A stretch of 64,000 nt of DNA from Panulirus ornatus (lineage: Eukaryota > Arthropoda > Malacostraca > Decapoda > Palinuridae): contig NC_092242.1 of NCBI RefSeq assembly GCF_036320965.1, forward strand, positions 68,112,020 to 68,176,019. The letters run 5' to 3'. Of this stretch, positions 36,181-49,268 are shown one piece after another. The position numbers and the translations under genes are program-made. Numbering within the stretch: the first letter of the stretch is position 1; every line of letters begins with the position of its first letter. Under the pieces are notes generated by a model. It saw only the letters and a list, made by a program, of their open reading frames with translations. It did not search any database and had not been told where the DNA came from.

Positions 36181-38989
36181 GCATGCTTCGCCCTCACGCT
36201 GCTACCACCATGGCGACGGCCCCTGTCAAGTCGCTATCGATGAACTTAAACGACGACGACCATTTCCTACGAAGTAGTTACCGACTCCAGCGATTACCAG
36301 GTCAGATCTTAGCCGCCATGAAGGAGTGAGTAATGTACACAGGTCACGCGGACGTTCTTCACCTCTTATGGGTCAATAATTAGGCAAGGCACTATGTATA
36401 GTGACACTTACGATCCTTTGCCCCACATGACCTATGACCTCCGATGACTACATGGGTCTTTAGCGAGAAAGTGAGTCGTGTGTAGCGAGGCGCGGGTTAG
36501 TTATCACGGACAGCAAATCATAATGGAGCGGTTCAATACAGAGGTTGTTACTAAGGTGATAACACGAGAATAAAACGGTAGTAACAAAGGTGATCATTAG
36601 TAGCAGCACAGTCATCATCTGGTATTAAAAACCTTGCCAAATGTATTCTAATTCTTATACCCATCATCATATGCTCTTGCATGCATGCATGCATGCATAC
36701 AAGCATGCACGGTCGGCAGAGAAATTCGTCTAATCCAAAGCCAATGTAACCCACACTGTGAGAAAGATTTAATAAAATAACTTGAGATCATTAGTGGGAA
36801 GCGTCAGCGGAAATAACGTATGGTCAGATAATACTTTAAAGAGTCTGTGGGCAAAAGTGGGCGACCGATCACTTGTGTAATCCTGAGCAGTCTGTGCGAG
36901 ATCAAAGGCAGTCACCAAACCTAACAATTAGTCGCCAGATCTGAACGCGAACTCCAGATGTGATGGGCAGCGACAGTTATATGACATGATGGCAAATACA
37001 GAACGCACGACCACCTGTTTTTGAGCGTATGAAGTAAAGCTACTTACTTTTCTTTTCAATCTTTATCTTGTAAGGTGTTACAATATGTACAAGTCTGCCC
37101 GCAGGACTAAATAAAGGTAAGCAGATTACCTCTTGTCCTCGTACTGCAAGGCGCTAAACGTATTACTTTTACGTGTTAATGGGGCTCACAAGAGCCCCCG
37201 GCTCTTACTGGAACTTTCTTGGGGAAGAAAACTTGTGTGTGTAAACAAAGTTGTCGGTGACATCGAAGCTGAAGCTAAGGAGGAGTTCGAAGTCTCCTTG
37301 ACCCGATCCCGACCATCTGGGAGGACACGACTTGCCCCTTTTTCTCTATGGCACTTGTTCTCCTCTTCCCCCAACACTCTTAAACTTAACACTCAATATT
37401 TCCTCTTCTCTCTTTACATACTCCTTGTCTCTCTTAACTCACCGGTCTTTTCAACCCTTCTTTATACATTACATTAAAAAAAGGCCCTGGCATCGATACA
37501 GACCCCACTCCAGACCTGAATCCTTCAATTTATAAAAAAAAAAAAAAAAAAATGAAAAGAGCAGACTTGTGGACGTGCTTGCCGACAATGGTGGACTGCT
37601 CGTAGCTCACTCCTGCCATCCGTCGTTGCTGGGATGTCTTCACCAAAGGTACAATCCCTTCCGAACAACTCCTCGGCCGGGACAAAGGCCCCCCCCTCTA
37701 GCTACCACGTACAAGACAAATCCGCAACAATTTCCCCCATAATTAGTCTACGATGCAACACAAGTGTACCCAGGCAGCACTGTAGGACAGACCGTCTCCC
37801 TCCGGCGACAATAATGCCAACTTTGGCTTCCCATACCACAACCATTTCCAAGTTAGTTGTGTTTTCTATAAACCCTACATGCTAATTTTTCCTCTCAATA
37901 CCACTACCTAGGAATACTACCAACCAAGAGCCGCTGTAAGGTAAAGAAAGAGAGAGAGGGAAAAAAGGAAAACAAGCAGACATCCATAAATTATATAACC
38001 CTACAACAGTCCTAACAACAGTCCCTACAACAGTTTCTACAACAGTCAACATCTCATTAAATACACCTCTTCACCACACAACAGCATTTCAAACAACTCC
38101 CCCAAATGAATCATCGTCCGTTAAACAAATCCTAAGCCGACATCTCTCACTGGACTACTCTCCACCGAACTACGTCTCAAACAGAATAACAAACCGCTGG
38201 ACAGGAACTCCTCAGACGATGCCTTACTGGACAAAGCTCATCCTACACTTCACCAATAGCAAGGAGCTCATTAAACAACTCCTCAGCATGTCATAGTTCA
38301 CCAAACAACTCCTCGCTGATAAGAAAAAAAAAAATATCATCAAACAACTCGAATGCTCATCCAAACAGATTCTCATGAAACCAATTCATCAAACAAACTC
38401 TCCCTTGCCGGACAACAACCCAACAAAAGACAACTCCCCACCAAACAACAGCTCATGTACCAACTTCTCCAACATGAACCTTCTCCCTCACTAACCTTTA
38501 AACACACACTACCACTCGCGACGATTCATTATGGGAGTAAAAATCCTCCCCAGTTTTCCGCTAAGCTCGACAAATTCCCAAGTGATTTATCCTCTTACAG
38601 GGTAATCGCCTCTCGAGAGACCCTCTCCGAAGAACCTCCTCAAAGACACTTCTCCGACAGAAAAACCAAATGCACACGAGTCTTTCAGGCTACAAACTCT
38701 CAAGTAAAACCTCTCCAAGAGACACCACATCTAACAAAAAACCCTCCAACATAAGGTATACTTCTCCAACAAAACACACCTCTCTCAAAAGAGAGACATT
38801 TCTCCAACAAATAAGTCTTGAGCGGACGTCCCCATCCCCCACCTCCGTCAAACAATTCCAGGCCGGGCGGGAGAATCGTCTTACAGCAACTGATATGTTC
38901 GTCGAATCCTCCTCCTCCTCTTCCTCCTCCATCTCTTCTCCGGCCTCTTCACGAGAAGACAGACTGGACGAAACCCCACTCTCCCCCCC

Positions 38990-38998
<9 letters not shown>
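36181..38998. other. No gene recognised; minor repeats
   Basis: Mostly unique sequence. It contains a palindromic GCAT run (36,678-36,698), an A18 run (37,534-37,551), a CTACAACAGTC-type degenerate tandem (38,000-38,060) and loosely recurring CAAACAACTCCTC words to about 38,480. Frames of up to 133 codons follow the biased C/A-rich composition and are not protein-like. Confidence 0.45.

Positions 38999-39000
<2 letters not shown>

Positions 39001-39054
<54 letters not shown>
39001..39054. repeat. Poly-C followed by (CT)n
   Basis: A C-run at about 38,984-39,000, then a pure CT array. Confidence 0.95.
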
Positions 39055-39058
<4 letters not shown>

Positions 39059-39324
39059 ATCGCCGTCTAATTAGTGACGAATTTGAAGCTAATGACGAGT
39101 GGAAACACAAGCCGCCGAGGAAATTACAGTTCAGAATACTTACTTCATTCGATAAACTTTACTTTTTTCTTTTATTGTCTACCCTATACCGAAAGAAAAT
39201 GTATATACGTATATAATGGTCGAGGCTTGGAAAAACGATACAGTCACCGTAAGGGTATAATGGCTTGAGCTTTCTTACCTGACCCTGAGGGATCAGATAC
39301 AAAGGCAGGATGCCAGAACCAAAG

Positions 39325-39673
39325 GGATCGTCGTACCGTCGTGCTCAAGGGTCGTACCGTCGTGCTAAAGAGTCATACCGTCGTGCTCAAGGGTCGTACC
39401 GTCGTGCTAAAGAGTCATACCGTCGTGCTCAAGGGTCGTACCGTCGTGCTCAAGGGTCGTACCGTCGTGCTAAAGAGTCATACCGTCGTGCTCAAGGGTC
39501 GTACCGTCGTGCTCAAGGGTCGTAACGTCATCCTCAAGGGCCGTACCGTATTCCTCTAAGATCGTACCGTCGTGCTCAAGGGTGGTACCGTCTTGCTCAA
39601 GGGTCGTATCGTCGTGCTCAAGCTTGGGTCGTACCGCCGTGCTTAAGCTTGGGTTGTACCGTCGACCTCAAGC
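39325..39673. repeat. CGGTACGACC-family minisatellite with higher-order pattern
   Basis: About 16 units of 21 bp in the orientation CGTCGTGCTCAAGGGTCGTA plus C. A second unit type has AAAGAGTCAT in place of CAAGGGTCGT. Along 39,331-39,525 the two types follow the order 1-2-1-2-1-1-2-1-1, a higher-order structure. Frames read SYRRAQG/SYRRAKE and are artefacts of the 21-bp period. After 39,560 the units lengthen and decay. Just upstream are GGGTATAATGGCTTGAG and CCTGACCCTGAGGGATCAG. Confidence 0.95.
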
Positions 39674-39946
39674 TGTTTCTAATGTTCTTGTACTTGACTT
39701 TCTCCTTCTGGAATATCATTAGTAAATTCCCTTTCGTTTTTGAGGCTAAATGTGCCCAGTTCACGCCGAGTGGCAGAGACCAGTTCTACCGGTGATGCTG
39801 GCTCGCCGGTGATTATTGCTTTTAGTCGTGTCCACTGCCACGGTCATCCAGGCCGGCCACAGTCGAGTTACAAACACGAAATGAAAAAAGCTTGAACATC
39901 TAAATCTCCTTCGGGTATTCAGTTCTCCGACCACAGACACTTTCAC

Positions 39947-39948
<2 letters not shown>
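39674..39948. other. No gene recognised
   Basis: Unique sequence. Confidence 0.4.

Positions 39949-39984
<36 letters not shown>
39949..39984. repeat. (GT)n microsatellite
   Basis: A pure GT array of about 18 units. Confidence 0.96.
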
Positions 39985-39985
<1 letters not shown>

Positions 39986-41495
39986 AACGGCTGGAACATT
40001 CTATGCGTTCCAACTGGTCGTTAATCATCATAACATACAACACCTGGACCCCTCGTATGGGGGGAGGGGGGTCAGCAACTTCGGAGCCGCGGTCGAATCA
40101 GAGAGAGGGAGATCGTGGACCGGCTTGGGAGGGAGGAGCTGTGCGACGACAGTGTCCTCCCTGACGCCACCAGACGATGAGGGGTTTTACCTTGTTCCCT
40201 CGCGGTGTATCTACAAGCCGTGGGAGTCCGGTAACACCCCTCATGCATGGTGAGGATACAAACACAACGAGTGGAGCCCAGAGAATGAGGTTCTTTGCAG
40301 AAGAACATGTGTCAACAAACCCTTAATCAACTATATAAAAAAAAAAATTACTGACGTTTAATTTTAGAGAGAAATAAAGAAAAAGAATTTCATTCAGCAT
40401 TTCACAAACAACAACAACACCACGTACGTACCACCAGGAACTCACAATCTTGTTGATTTCCCTAGTGTCACCAGGAGGTCGCAATGATGTCCCCCCCGCT
40501 ATGCACGTCCAGTATCGATAACACACCAAACTCTTCTAAATTCCGCCGGTTGCCTCGGCCACCACCCCGCTAACTAGCCCGGGAACCTGACTGGCTAATC
40601 TACACTCTGTCAATCACTAGCAGTGTCGCCAACATGGGTACCGCACGCACGGTTTCCCTCACCAAGACCTCGCCACTTCACCGTGTCAGCCATGTATATA
40701 CGCTACGCCTACCATGATAACGCATGAAAAATTCACTATACGCAATTTCAACGTCTGCAAGGATCTTAATGAGTATCATAGGATATAAAAGGAATTAAAT
40801 GGATATCGACCAACGCCTCCCTAAAAATTGGAATTAGCACCACTGAACATACGTGATCGCCCTAATGGTTCGCTGGTTCAGAATCGCCCGACTTCGAATC
40901 CCCTTGTAGCCCGGAGGACGGTAATAGGTTTTCGTAATACGACTGCATCCCACTAAGAGACTATTTGGCTTACGGAGGTCTGAAAAGGGAACGGACAGTT
41001 CCATCATTCTCACATAATGACACATCTTACGGCTTGGGATAATCTGAAGTGTCGTTGTGGAAATTGGGGGAGAGGGGGGGGGGGGTTAAGCTGAACCAGG
41101 AAACAAAGCGAACCAACAGAATTACCGGCCAAGTAATCAAGACCCATTTTTACACACTGTATGTCCCCCAGAATCCCTTTAGTATAATAAAGACGATATA
41201 TACAAACCCATCCACTCACATACACACCCACCAAGTTGATATGGGGTTGTGTGTGTACACTCAGCACACAAAAAAAGAACCTTAACACTTCTAAAGCGAC
41301 ATAATATGACACAAGGACGAAAAAATCTGAAAGCATAACACTAACAACCCCTTGAAGTTAACAAGTGATTATGAATTTGTATAAAACAGAGAAAAGTTTC
41401 ACAAAAGTCCAGCTACCTATCTAGCATTAATATCCATCAGACATATTGTACATGACTGACGTAAATTGTTTACTAACCCGCAACGCATTACCGCG
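39985..41495. other. No gene recognised; weak tRNA-like patch
   Basis: Unique sequence. At 40,850-40,905 the words GGTTCGCTGGTTCAGAATCG and CGACTTCGAATCCCC resemble a tRNA-like SINE head, but the cloverleaf does not fold by eye. A poly-G run lies at about 41,076-41,085. Confidence 0.35.

Positions 41496-41530
<35 letters not shown>
41496..41530. repeat. (CA)n microsatellite
   Basis: A pure CA array of about 17 units. Confidence 0.96.
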
Positions 41531-41533
<3 letters not shown>

Positions 41534-41924
41534 CAGGCAGAACACTGTGGTCTGTTCGTGTCTGAATATCTTACCTTAACCCACCACCAACAGTCATAAT
41601 ATTTTGAAGTGTAGTCAAACTTCCTTACTTAATACTTCAAGGAACTTGTTAAATCGTTAGATTATATCGTCCATGAAATTGCAAAATGGTATAAAGGATC
41701 CTTATAGATATTATGGGACTCATATGCCATATGAGTAGAAACATGACAGCGAGGACCAACAGAAGACAAAGTGAGGTAATGATATCAACACTGTACAATG
41801 AGAGGCAATGTTTACGTAGGATTTTATCTTCCTTGCACCTGTGATCATACCAAAAGTTTCCCTCCAAAACTCTCCACGTCTGGCGGTCTTCATGGCAAGA
41901 GACGTACACCCGGTATAAGAAGTA

Positions 41925-42178
41925 TCTTACCACTTTTTGTGTGAGACAATTTGACACTAAGGACGAAGATTTTTCAGAAATTCCCAATAGTCTAGCCTAA
42001 GGATGGTAGCCTTGCTTTTGTGATACAGTACTTATCGATTGCTATAAAACATTTCCTGTCATATGCTATAATTAATGTTATGTCTCACATCCACGTCTAC
42101 CAACCCTACAGAGACAACCAGAGTCGTACTGATCATTTCGAAATCTATCGGACCCATCTGGGAAGATACTTTTTTTTT
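41925..42178 (+). repeat. Dispersed repeat family B, copy 2
   Basis: Shares AAGTATCTTACCACT, TTTGTGTGAGACA and CTACCAACCCTACAGAGACA with the 47.3-kb copy, and the GGTAGC..TGCTTT..TATCGATTGCT part with copy 1. Compared with the others it has a deletion between GTTATGTCTCACATCCACG and the CTACCAACCC block. A minus-strand frame of 112 codons with a hydrophobic stretch overlaps its left end but is not conserved in the other copies. Confidence 0.75.
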
Positions 42179-42345
42179 TTTATACAAGAATTATGCCTTT
42201 TTTTGCAGAAGAAAAAAATCAGTACACAGATTTAAAAAAAAATGAATGCGAATTAAATTTTGAAAGCAATTTTTTAAATGCAAATACTGAGACTGATTAT
42301 GAGAACGGGTTAATATCTGCCATGCATTAGCTGCTGTCATAGGAA

Positions 42346-42348
42346 AGA

Positions 42349-42425
<77 letters not shown>
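42346..42425. repeat. (AG)n microsatellite
   Basis: An AG array with a GTG interruption near its start. Confidence 0.96.
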
Positions 42426-42428
<3 letters not shown>

Positions 42429-43568
42429 TATGAAGGTAGTTATATGAGATTAAATGACAGTTTAATCAGCTCTCTCATAAATACGTGATTCATTCTTCTG
42501 CAGTTATTAACATGGGCTATAATGTACACTGCCTTACAACATATCCAACAACTCACAACTGCTATCATATAAGATGGCCAGTGTCTCGTCGACTGGTAAT
42601 AGTGCTCTATTTACAGAAATGGCACACCCAATCACCTTCATTGATGTCCCTTTCGAACTCATCATTGCCGGCTTAAGGGCACAATACATCAATGTCTACT
42701 CACGTTGATGAGTCCTGCGTTTTCAGGTTTGTGGAAGTCTTATTTCTGTTTAGCTACACGGGGTCTTGTGTGACAGTTGTAATCTTGGAGATCATGTCAA
42801 TGTTTTCTTCACCCTGTATGTAGGCAACAACAACTACTTGTAAAAAAAAAAAAAAAAAAGGTATTTGTGCTGCCTCGCGTTGTGTGTGGCTGATGAGGAT
42901 CGCGTTTTGGTAGGCTTCGTAAGTCCGTGGGGAGTCGAGGCTTCAACCACAGCCTGACATGATCAAAGGACCAGCAGAATAATTCGGCTCCACACTGACC
43001 TTATAGTAAGGAGGGTTGGGAGAGGCCTTTTTTGAACCAGTGTATCGTATTCGGGTTCAACATACACCTTGTGCGTTAAGGACTTGAATGCAATGATTCA
43101 GTGATTCAAGAAGAGAATTTCGTTGTCCAGTGCAGTACATCTGCACCACCAGAGGACTATACTCAGATAACGGTATATAATTCTTATCGTCGAAAATGGG
43201 TAATATATGTTTCTCCTGCCACACTACAAATGAGGATATCTTGATGCAAACAACAGCCATACTATCGCTTTAAACGTTATTTTCGTCCCGCTGTAAATGC
43301 GAGCCGATGATCATCTTGTCAAACACACTCGTTATTCAATCAATTGATTCCTGACCTTTCTCTAGCCTTTCCACAACAACGGCATCGCTACTCTTTTCGC
43401 CTCCCCCCCCACCTTATTTTTTTGATTTTCTTCGGTATTTCCGGTTGTGACAAAGGCCGTGCTAAGAATCTCTCTAGTTAATGACAACCTGAGACAGACG
43501 ACTTTACGCCTTACCGTACCCCTTACCGGAGGGCATGACGGTATGCCGACGAATGTACTGTACGACCC
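42426..43568. other. No gene recognised
   Basis: Unique sequence with an A18 run (about 42,842-42,859). Just before the hairpin, GACGGTATGCCG and TGTACGACCCTTTGGG resemble one or two stray units of the CGGTACGACC family. Confidence 0.45.
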
Positions 43569-43624
43569 TTTGGGTATAATTGCGTGACCTCTGATCTGAC
43601 CTATTAAAGGCCATTATACCCAAA
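43569..43624. other. Hairpin with 12-bp perfect stem
   Basis: TTTGGGTATAAT (43,569-43,580) and ATTATACCCAAA (43,613-43,624) are perfect inverse complements around a 32-base loop that contains GACCTCTGATCTGACC. The GGGTATAA and CTGACC words also occur beside the minisatellites at 14.34 and 39.27 kb. It could be paired termini of a tiny non-autonomous DNA element, or a hairpin module of a larger one. Confidence 0.75.
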
Positions 43625-44860
43625 TGACCAAGCTACATGATTTTCAGATTCTATTCATAGATTCTCTTAAAAATAGACAAAAAATGTATGATATTGATAG
43701 GTAAACTAATTGTTTCTCTTATCTACTAACAACTCATAAGTTTAACGAGCATTTTTTGATACCTCTCTTCCTTTTCTCGAACGCCGAAGCTGTCGAGTTC
43801 TCCTCCTTCTCTCCAACTAACCTATAACCTCTCTACTACTGCGAGCCAGGTCTACTGACAACTGCTGAACTCTAATTAATCGCCTCATTCATACTCATTC
43901 TTACGTTTTCGCCCCGCGTCACGTCGACCGCTGCAAGAAAATAACTAAAAACCTACAACGTATCAACGTTTCCTACGTGACCTGACCTTGTGATCATCCA
44001 GGTCCTGTCGAAACAATAGGACCTTCCTGCGACCGACTAAACTGAAAGGCACTTTATGCGCGCGCGAAGCCCCGTCGTAAATGGTAATGACGAAAGACAC
44101 ACGCCATTAGCGTCATCCAGGCAAAGCAGCGGCCCGATAATTAAGTGATCGCTGGGAGTCAAACGATCGTCCCGAGAGGCAGTTATTATCGTACATGACA
44201 ATGCAACGCCGTCACACAATGAACAGTTGTTTGCCAGTTATAGAATTCCTCTCGCGCGCTCCCCAAGTACAGCCGTGACTCTAACAAAAGCCTCGTTAGT
44301 CAAAGGCTCCCGTTAAGAGACGAGAGAGAGACCTTAGGTGCAAACAAAGGCCGAGGTGCGTTACCGCTGCCATGTCAGGAGTTACGTATGTCAGTGGCTG
44401 AGTCGCCGAGGGCTGAGTTAACGTTCCTGGAGTGACGACGACAAGATTTTGAAAACGACCGCCTTTACGAGAGTTCTGGCGCTGTAAGCCACTGGACATC
44501 AAGCTGCTAACAAAACCTGCTCGCTTGCCTGAGGCTGAGACAAGAAGCTTTACATAAACGTCAGCTGCACAGAGCAGTTTAAATGTCGATAACACGACCA
44601 CAAAAGCGGTTTAATCACACTGGAGCTCCGAATACGATGACGCCTTCCTTCTACAGGAGAAGAAGCCGTCGAGTTGAGAGAGATACCTGTAATGACTCGG
44701 TTTAAGGAGGACAAAAACCACTGGGGACCCGACTGAAAGCACTGGAAGAGTAAGTGGAACCAAGAAACCAACAATGGTGACTCCTTGATCAAGCGCTTCC
44801 TGCCCTATCGTCCCGCACGTCGGATCATCATCACTACACAACTACGACCTCGTGACGTCA

Positions 44861-44864
<4 letters not shown>
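43625..44864. other. No gene recognised
   Basis: Unique sequence. Minus-strand frames of 76-101 codons at 44,296-44,841 have no recognisable motif. Confidence 0.45.

Positions 44865-44928
<64 letters not shown>
44865..44928. repeat. (AG)n microsatellite
   Basis: A pure AG array of about 32 units. Confidence 0.97.
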
Positions 44929-44931
<3 letters not shown>

Positions 44932-45878
44932 CTGGGGACAACTGCCTTCCTAGGACGCCGATGAGGGAGTAGCGCTAAGGAAAACACTTGGAGAAACCTT
45001 TGCGAAGTAAGAGCTATCATCACTATCAAACGTGAGGGCACATCCATAACATTCGGGGGAGCCGAACCCTGGTCACTACTCTGCCAGAAAACGTGAGAAA
45101 AATTAGAGACGAACCGCAGGAAAAAAAGAAAAATCCAGGAAGTCTAAATCAATCTTCATAAAGTGAACTTAAATCACCAAATTCCTGGTTGAGCACGAAG
45201 TCAGACCTTCCTTCCTTCTGGCCCCCACCCAAATGAAGGAACATTACAACTACTTTATCCCATAGCGAACGGCTGAGGTCGCCCCACCCCCATCCCCACA
45301 CAAAAAAAAAAACCTATCGCAAAGCAAGTTTATATTCGTAATCTGACAGACATCAGCCAGTCAAAAGGCCCCCAGGCTGACTGCAACTTTTCTGATCCCG
45401 GCGATAACGGGACCCCAGAGCCTTTTACCCGACCAACGGACGCAGGAAAAAAAAAAAAAGAAAAAGAATTATCATGACTCTTAGACTACCGCTCCGTCTG
45501 ACGGAAAGTTCAGCTTCTCTTCCGTGGTGTCAGTTCAGCTGAATAATCCTTTTTTTCTTTTTTTCTTCTGGCAACAAAGAAGACTCTCTCTCTCTCTCTC
45601 TGTCTCAGAGACGAAAACATGGACTGGTGATTAAAATTGATGCAGCCAAAGAGAATGATACATATTCAATGCGTTTATCGCTTCTCCTCCTGCCCTCCCC
45701 TCCCATCCCCCCACCTCAAAAAAAACTTTGCTTACGTTTATGAGCAGCTGGTCACGCGTTATCGCTTCTAATGAATTTCTAGTTTTCACTGATCAACACT
45801 AGGAGGGTGGAGACGGGATGACACAATGAAGTGAGCAGGAGGAGCTAAAGGCCAACTGATTTCACCCGCCCGCTAGCC

Positions 45879-45880
<2 letters not shown>
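44929..45880. other. No gene recognised
   Basis: Unique sequence with A-runs (45,303-45,312, 45,447-45,459) and a short CT tract at 45,586-45,600. Confidence 0.45.

Positions 45881-45917
<37 letters not shown>
45881..45917. repeat. (GA)n microsatellite
   Basis: A pure GA array of about 18 units. Confidence 0.96.
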
Positions 45918-45918
<1 letters not shown>

Positions 45919-45980
45919 AGGGAAGGAGAATCCAGAAGAGGCGGGGAAACAGGAGTAGGAAGAGAAGAAAGTCGCCCGCC

Positions 45981-46115
45981 ATCTCATCTTCACCAGCTGT
46001 CTCATCTTCACGAGTCGTCTCATGCCCACCAGCTGTTTCATCTTCACTCACCAGCCACCTCATATTCACGAGCTGTCTCATACCCAAAAGCTGTCTCATC
46101 TTCACCACGGCTCCT
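45981..46115. repeat. 18-bp minisatellite, about 7 copies
   Basis: Units of CATCTTCACCAGCTGTCT with substitutions and one longer unit. Minus-strand frames read a 6-residue repeat and are artefacts. Confidence 0.9.
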
Positions 46116-46321
46116 CCTCATCAAAAGACTCCCTTTGACCCATAACAATCCTCCGAATCATGCACTTCCCTACTCTAACTATGTATCCTGCATCCCACTA
46201 TGTATCCTGCATCCCACGACGTATCCTTCTATGTATCAAGCAAGTCTTCCCGGTCATGTAATGTGGAGGAAGTGTTCATTTGTATCCGCAGGGTTCGTCT
46301 CCCAGGTATCAAGCAATTATA

Positions 46322-46323
<2 letters not shown>
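46116..46323. other. No gene; short direct repeat
   Basis: TATGTATCCTGCATCCCAC is repeated in tandem at about 46,180 and 46,199. Confidence 0.6.

Positions 46324-46393
<70 letters not shown>
46324..46393. repeat. (CT)n microsatellite
   Basis: A pure CT array of about 35 units. Confidence 0.97.
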
Positions 46394-46395
<2 letters not shown>

Positions 46396-46806
46396 CCCTC
46401 CCCCCCGTTTTCATGCTCAAAAATATCTTCGATAATTTCCTGTAACTCAACGGGAGGAAAAAATAAAAAGTCTACGTCTCAAATAATGAGTGCGGTGAAT
46501 AAAGTAGCAATAGGATAACTGCAGGCTTAATACTTATGCAGGCGACTTACAACGAATCGTTACTTACAACGTGAGCGAGTCAGGGAGACACTTATACTTA
46601 TAAAACGTCTTTCTCTAGTAATGAGGGATTCGTCTCCAACTCTAATTAGCGTTAAGACGTTGCTGTTGGCGCTCTAATTATCCTCTGAATGAAATAATAC
46701 GACGCTACGTTCGAAAACAAGAGTTACCCTACTGAAGAATTAAGGGTAGATTTTAGTCTAAATTATCTACGAGGGGTAATTGTTTTCCATCTTCATCTAC
46801 CATCTC

Positions 46807-46808
<2 letters not shown>
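46394..46808. other. No gene recognised
   Basis: Unique AT-rich sequence. Confidence 0.4.

Positions 46809-46840
<32 letters not shown>
46809..46840. repeat. (TG)n microsatellite
   Basis: A pure TG array of about 16 units. Confidence 0.96.
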
Positions 46841-46843
<3 letters not shown>

Positions 46844-47157
46844 GAGAACTCCCACCGTCACGTAAATCCGATGAAGTTCCATTTACTGACAGAAGTGGGG
46901 CGCTCTTGAGAACTTGGCAAAAGCTCGTTAAAAACAAGGTTTTATATTTCTGCCCTGCCATTTCCAACTGTTGGAGCTGCCAGAATTCTTTAACATTTGC
47001 TTGGCATTTACGAGTAAATCGAAGATGACTTTATGGCAATTTTCGGTGGATGGGAACGTCGCTGCCGCAGCCACACTGGAGGAACGCCATTCTGGGAACA
47101 ACGTGTTGTCGAAGAGGAGGAGGATGTATATCGAATGATGAGAACCGTATAGACTCA

Positions 47158-47286
47158 AATCCGAGCTACTGTTCCTATTGCTGTATGACATTCAAAACTT
47201 CACATACAAAGACAAGCAGAGAATCCGAACTACTGTTCATATTACTGTATGACATTCAAAACTTCACATACAAAGACATACACAAC
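47158..47286. repeat. 64-bp tandem duplication
   Basis: The segment with CCGARCTACTGTTC, TATTRCTGTATGACATTCA and CTTCACATACAAAGACA occurs twice, at about 47161 and 47225. It directly abuts family B copy 3. Confidence 0.95.
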
Positions 47287-47291
47287 GTCAA

Positions 47292-47578
47292 AAAAGTATC
47301 TTACCACTCTTTGTGTGAGACAGTATGACACTACGGACGAATGATGTTGAGGAATGGCCAATATTGTAATATATCGAGTGCTAACGATATTTCCTGTCAT
47401 TTGCCATAATAAATGTATATATCGATTTTACATTTCGATGGAAATACCTGTAAACTGGAGCTATCATAATTATTAAGGGCATTTGTTCCACATTCACGCT
47501 TACCAACCCTACCGAGCCAACACGAGTCCTATCGATCATTTCAAAATTCTTTGAAGCCATTCGGGAAGAAACTTTACT
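47292..47578 (+). repeat. Dispersed repeat family B, copy 3
   Basis: It aligns with 4,918-5,232 (inverse) and 41,925-42,178 (direct). Landmarks are AAGTATCTTACCACTCTTTG, ATTTCGATGGAAATACC, GCTTACCAACCCTACCGAG and GGGAAGAAACTTT. Differences between copies fall on all three positions of any shared frame, so coding constraint is not indicated. Confidence 0.78.
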
Positions 47579-48711
<1,133 letters not shown>

Positions 48712-49268
48712 AGTACAACGGTACGATCCTTATGTAGTACAACGGTACGATCCTTGGGTAGTACAACGGTACGATCCTTGGGTAGTACAACGGTACGACC
48801 CTTATGTAGTACAACGGTACGACCCTTGGGTAGTACAACGGTACGATCCTTGGGTAGTACAACGGTACGACCCTTATGTAGTACAACGGTACGACCCTTG
48901 GGTAGTACAACGGTACGATCTTTATGTAGTACAACGGTACGACCTTTATGTAGTACAACGGTACGATCTTTATGTAGTACAACGGTACGATCCTTGGGTA
49001 GTGCAACGGTACGACCCTTGGGTAGTACAACGGTACGATCCTTGGGTAGTGCATAGTACAACGGTACGACCTTTATGTAGTACAACGGTACGACCCTTAT
49101 GCAGTACAACGGTACGATCCTTGGGTAGTACAACGGTACGATCCTTGGGTAGTACAACGGTACGATCCTTGGGTAGTACAACGGTACGATCCTTGGGTAG
49201 TACTGTTGTACGCTCCTTGAGTAGTACAACGGTACGACCCTTGAGTTCATCATCGATGCGACCCTTGG
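48712..49268. repeat. CGGTACGACC-family minisatellite, 24-bp unit, about 22 copies
   Basis: Units of ACGGTACGAYCCTTGGGTAG plus TACA form the largest array of the family. Variants of the middle part (CCTTGGG, CCTTATG, CTTTATG) are interspersed without strict order. One unit carries a 6-bp insertion near 49,051. The 24-bp period keeps long frames open on both strands (192 codons on minus as GRTVVLPK, 115 on plus as STTVRSLG), and none is a gene. Confidence 0.96.

Noticed and set aside
37133..37477. Plus-strand frame of 114 codons with a basic, charged middle
   Set aside because: No domain, no splice signals of note, and the second half is C/T-rich low-complexity sequence.
40850..40905. tRNA or SINE head
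   Set aside because: A B-box-like CTTCGAATCCCC is present, but the surrounding sequence gives no cloverleaf and no matching body elsewhere in the window.
41649..41987. Minus-strand frame of 112 codons with a hydrophobic segment, overlapping family B copy 2
   Set aside because: The overlapping part translates to a similar peptide in the other family B copies, but differences hit all codon positions and the frames break in copies 1 and 3. The similarity follows from DNA homology.
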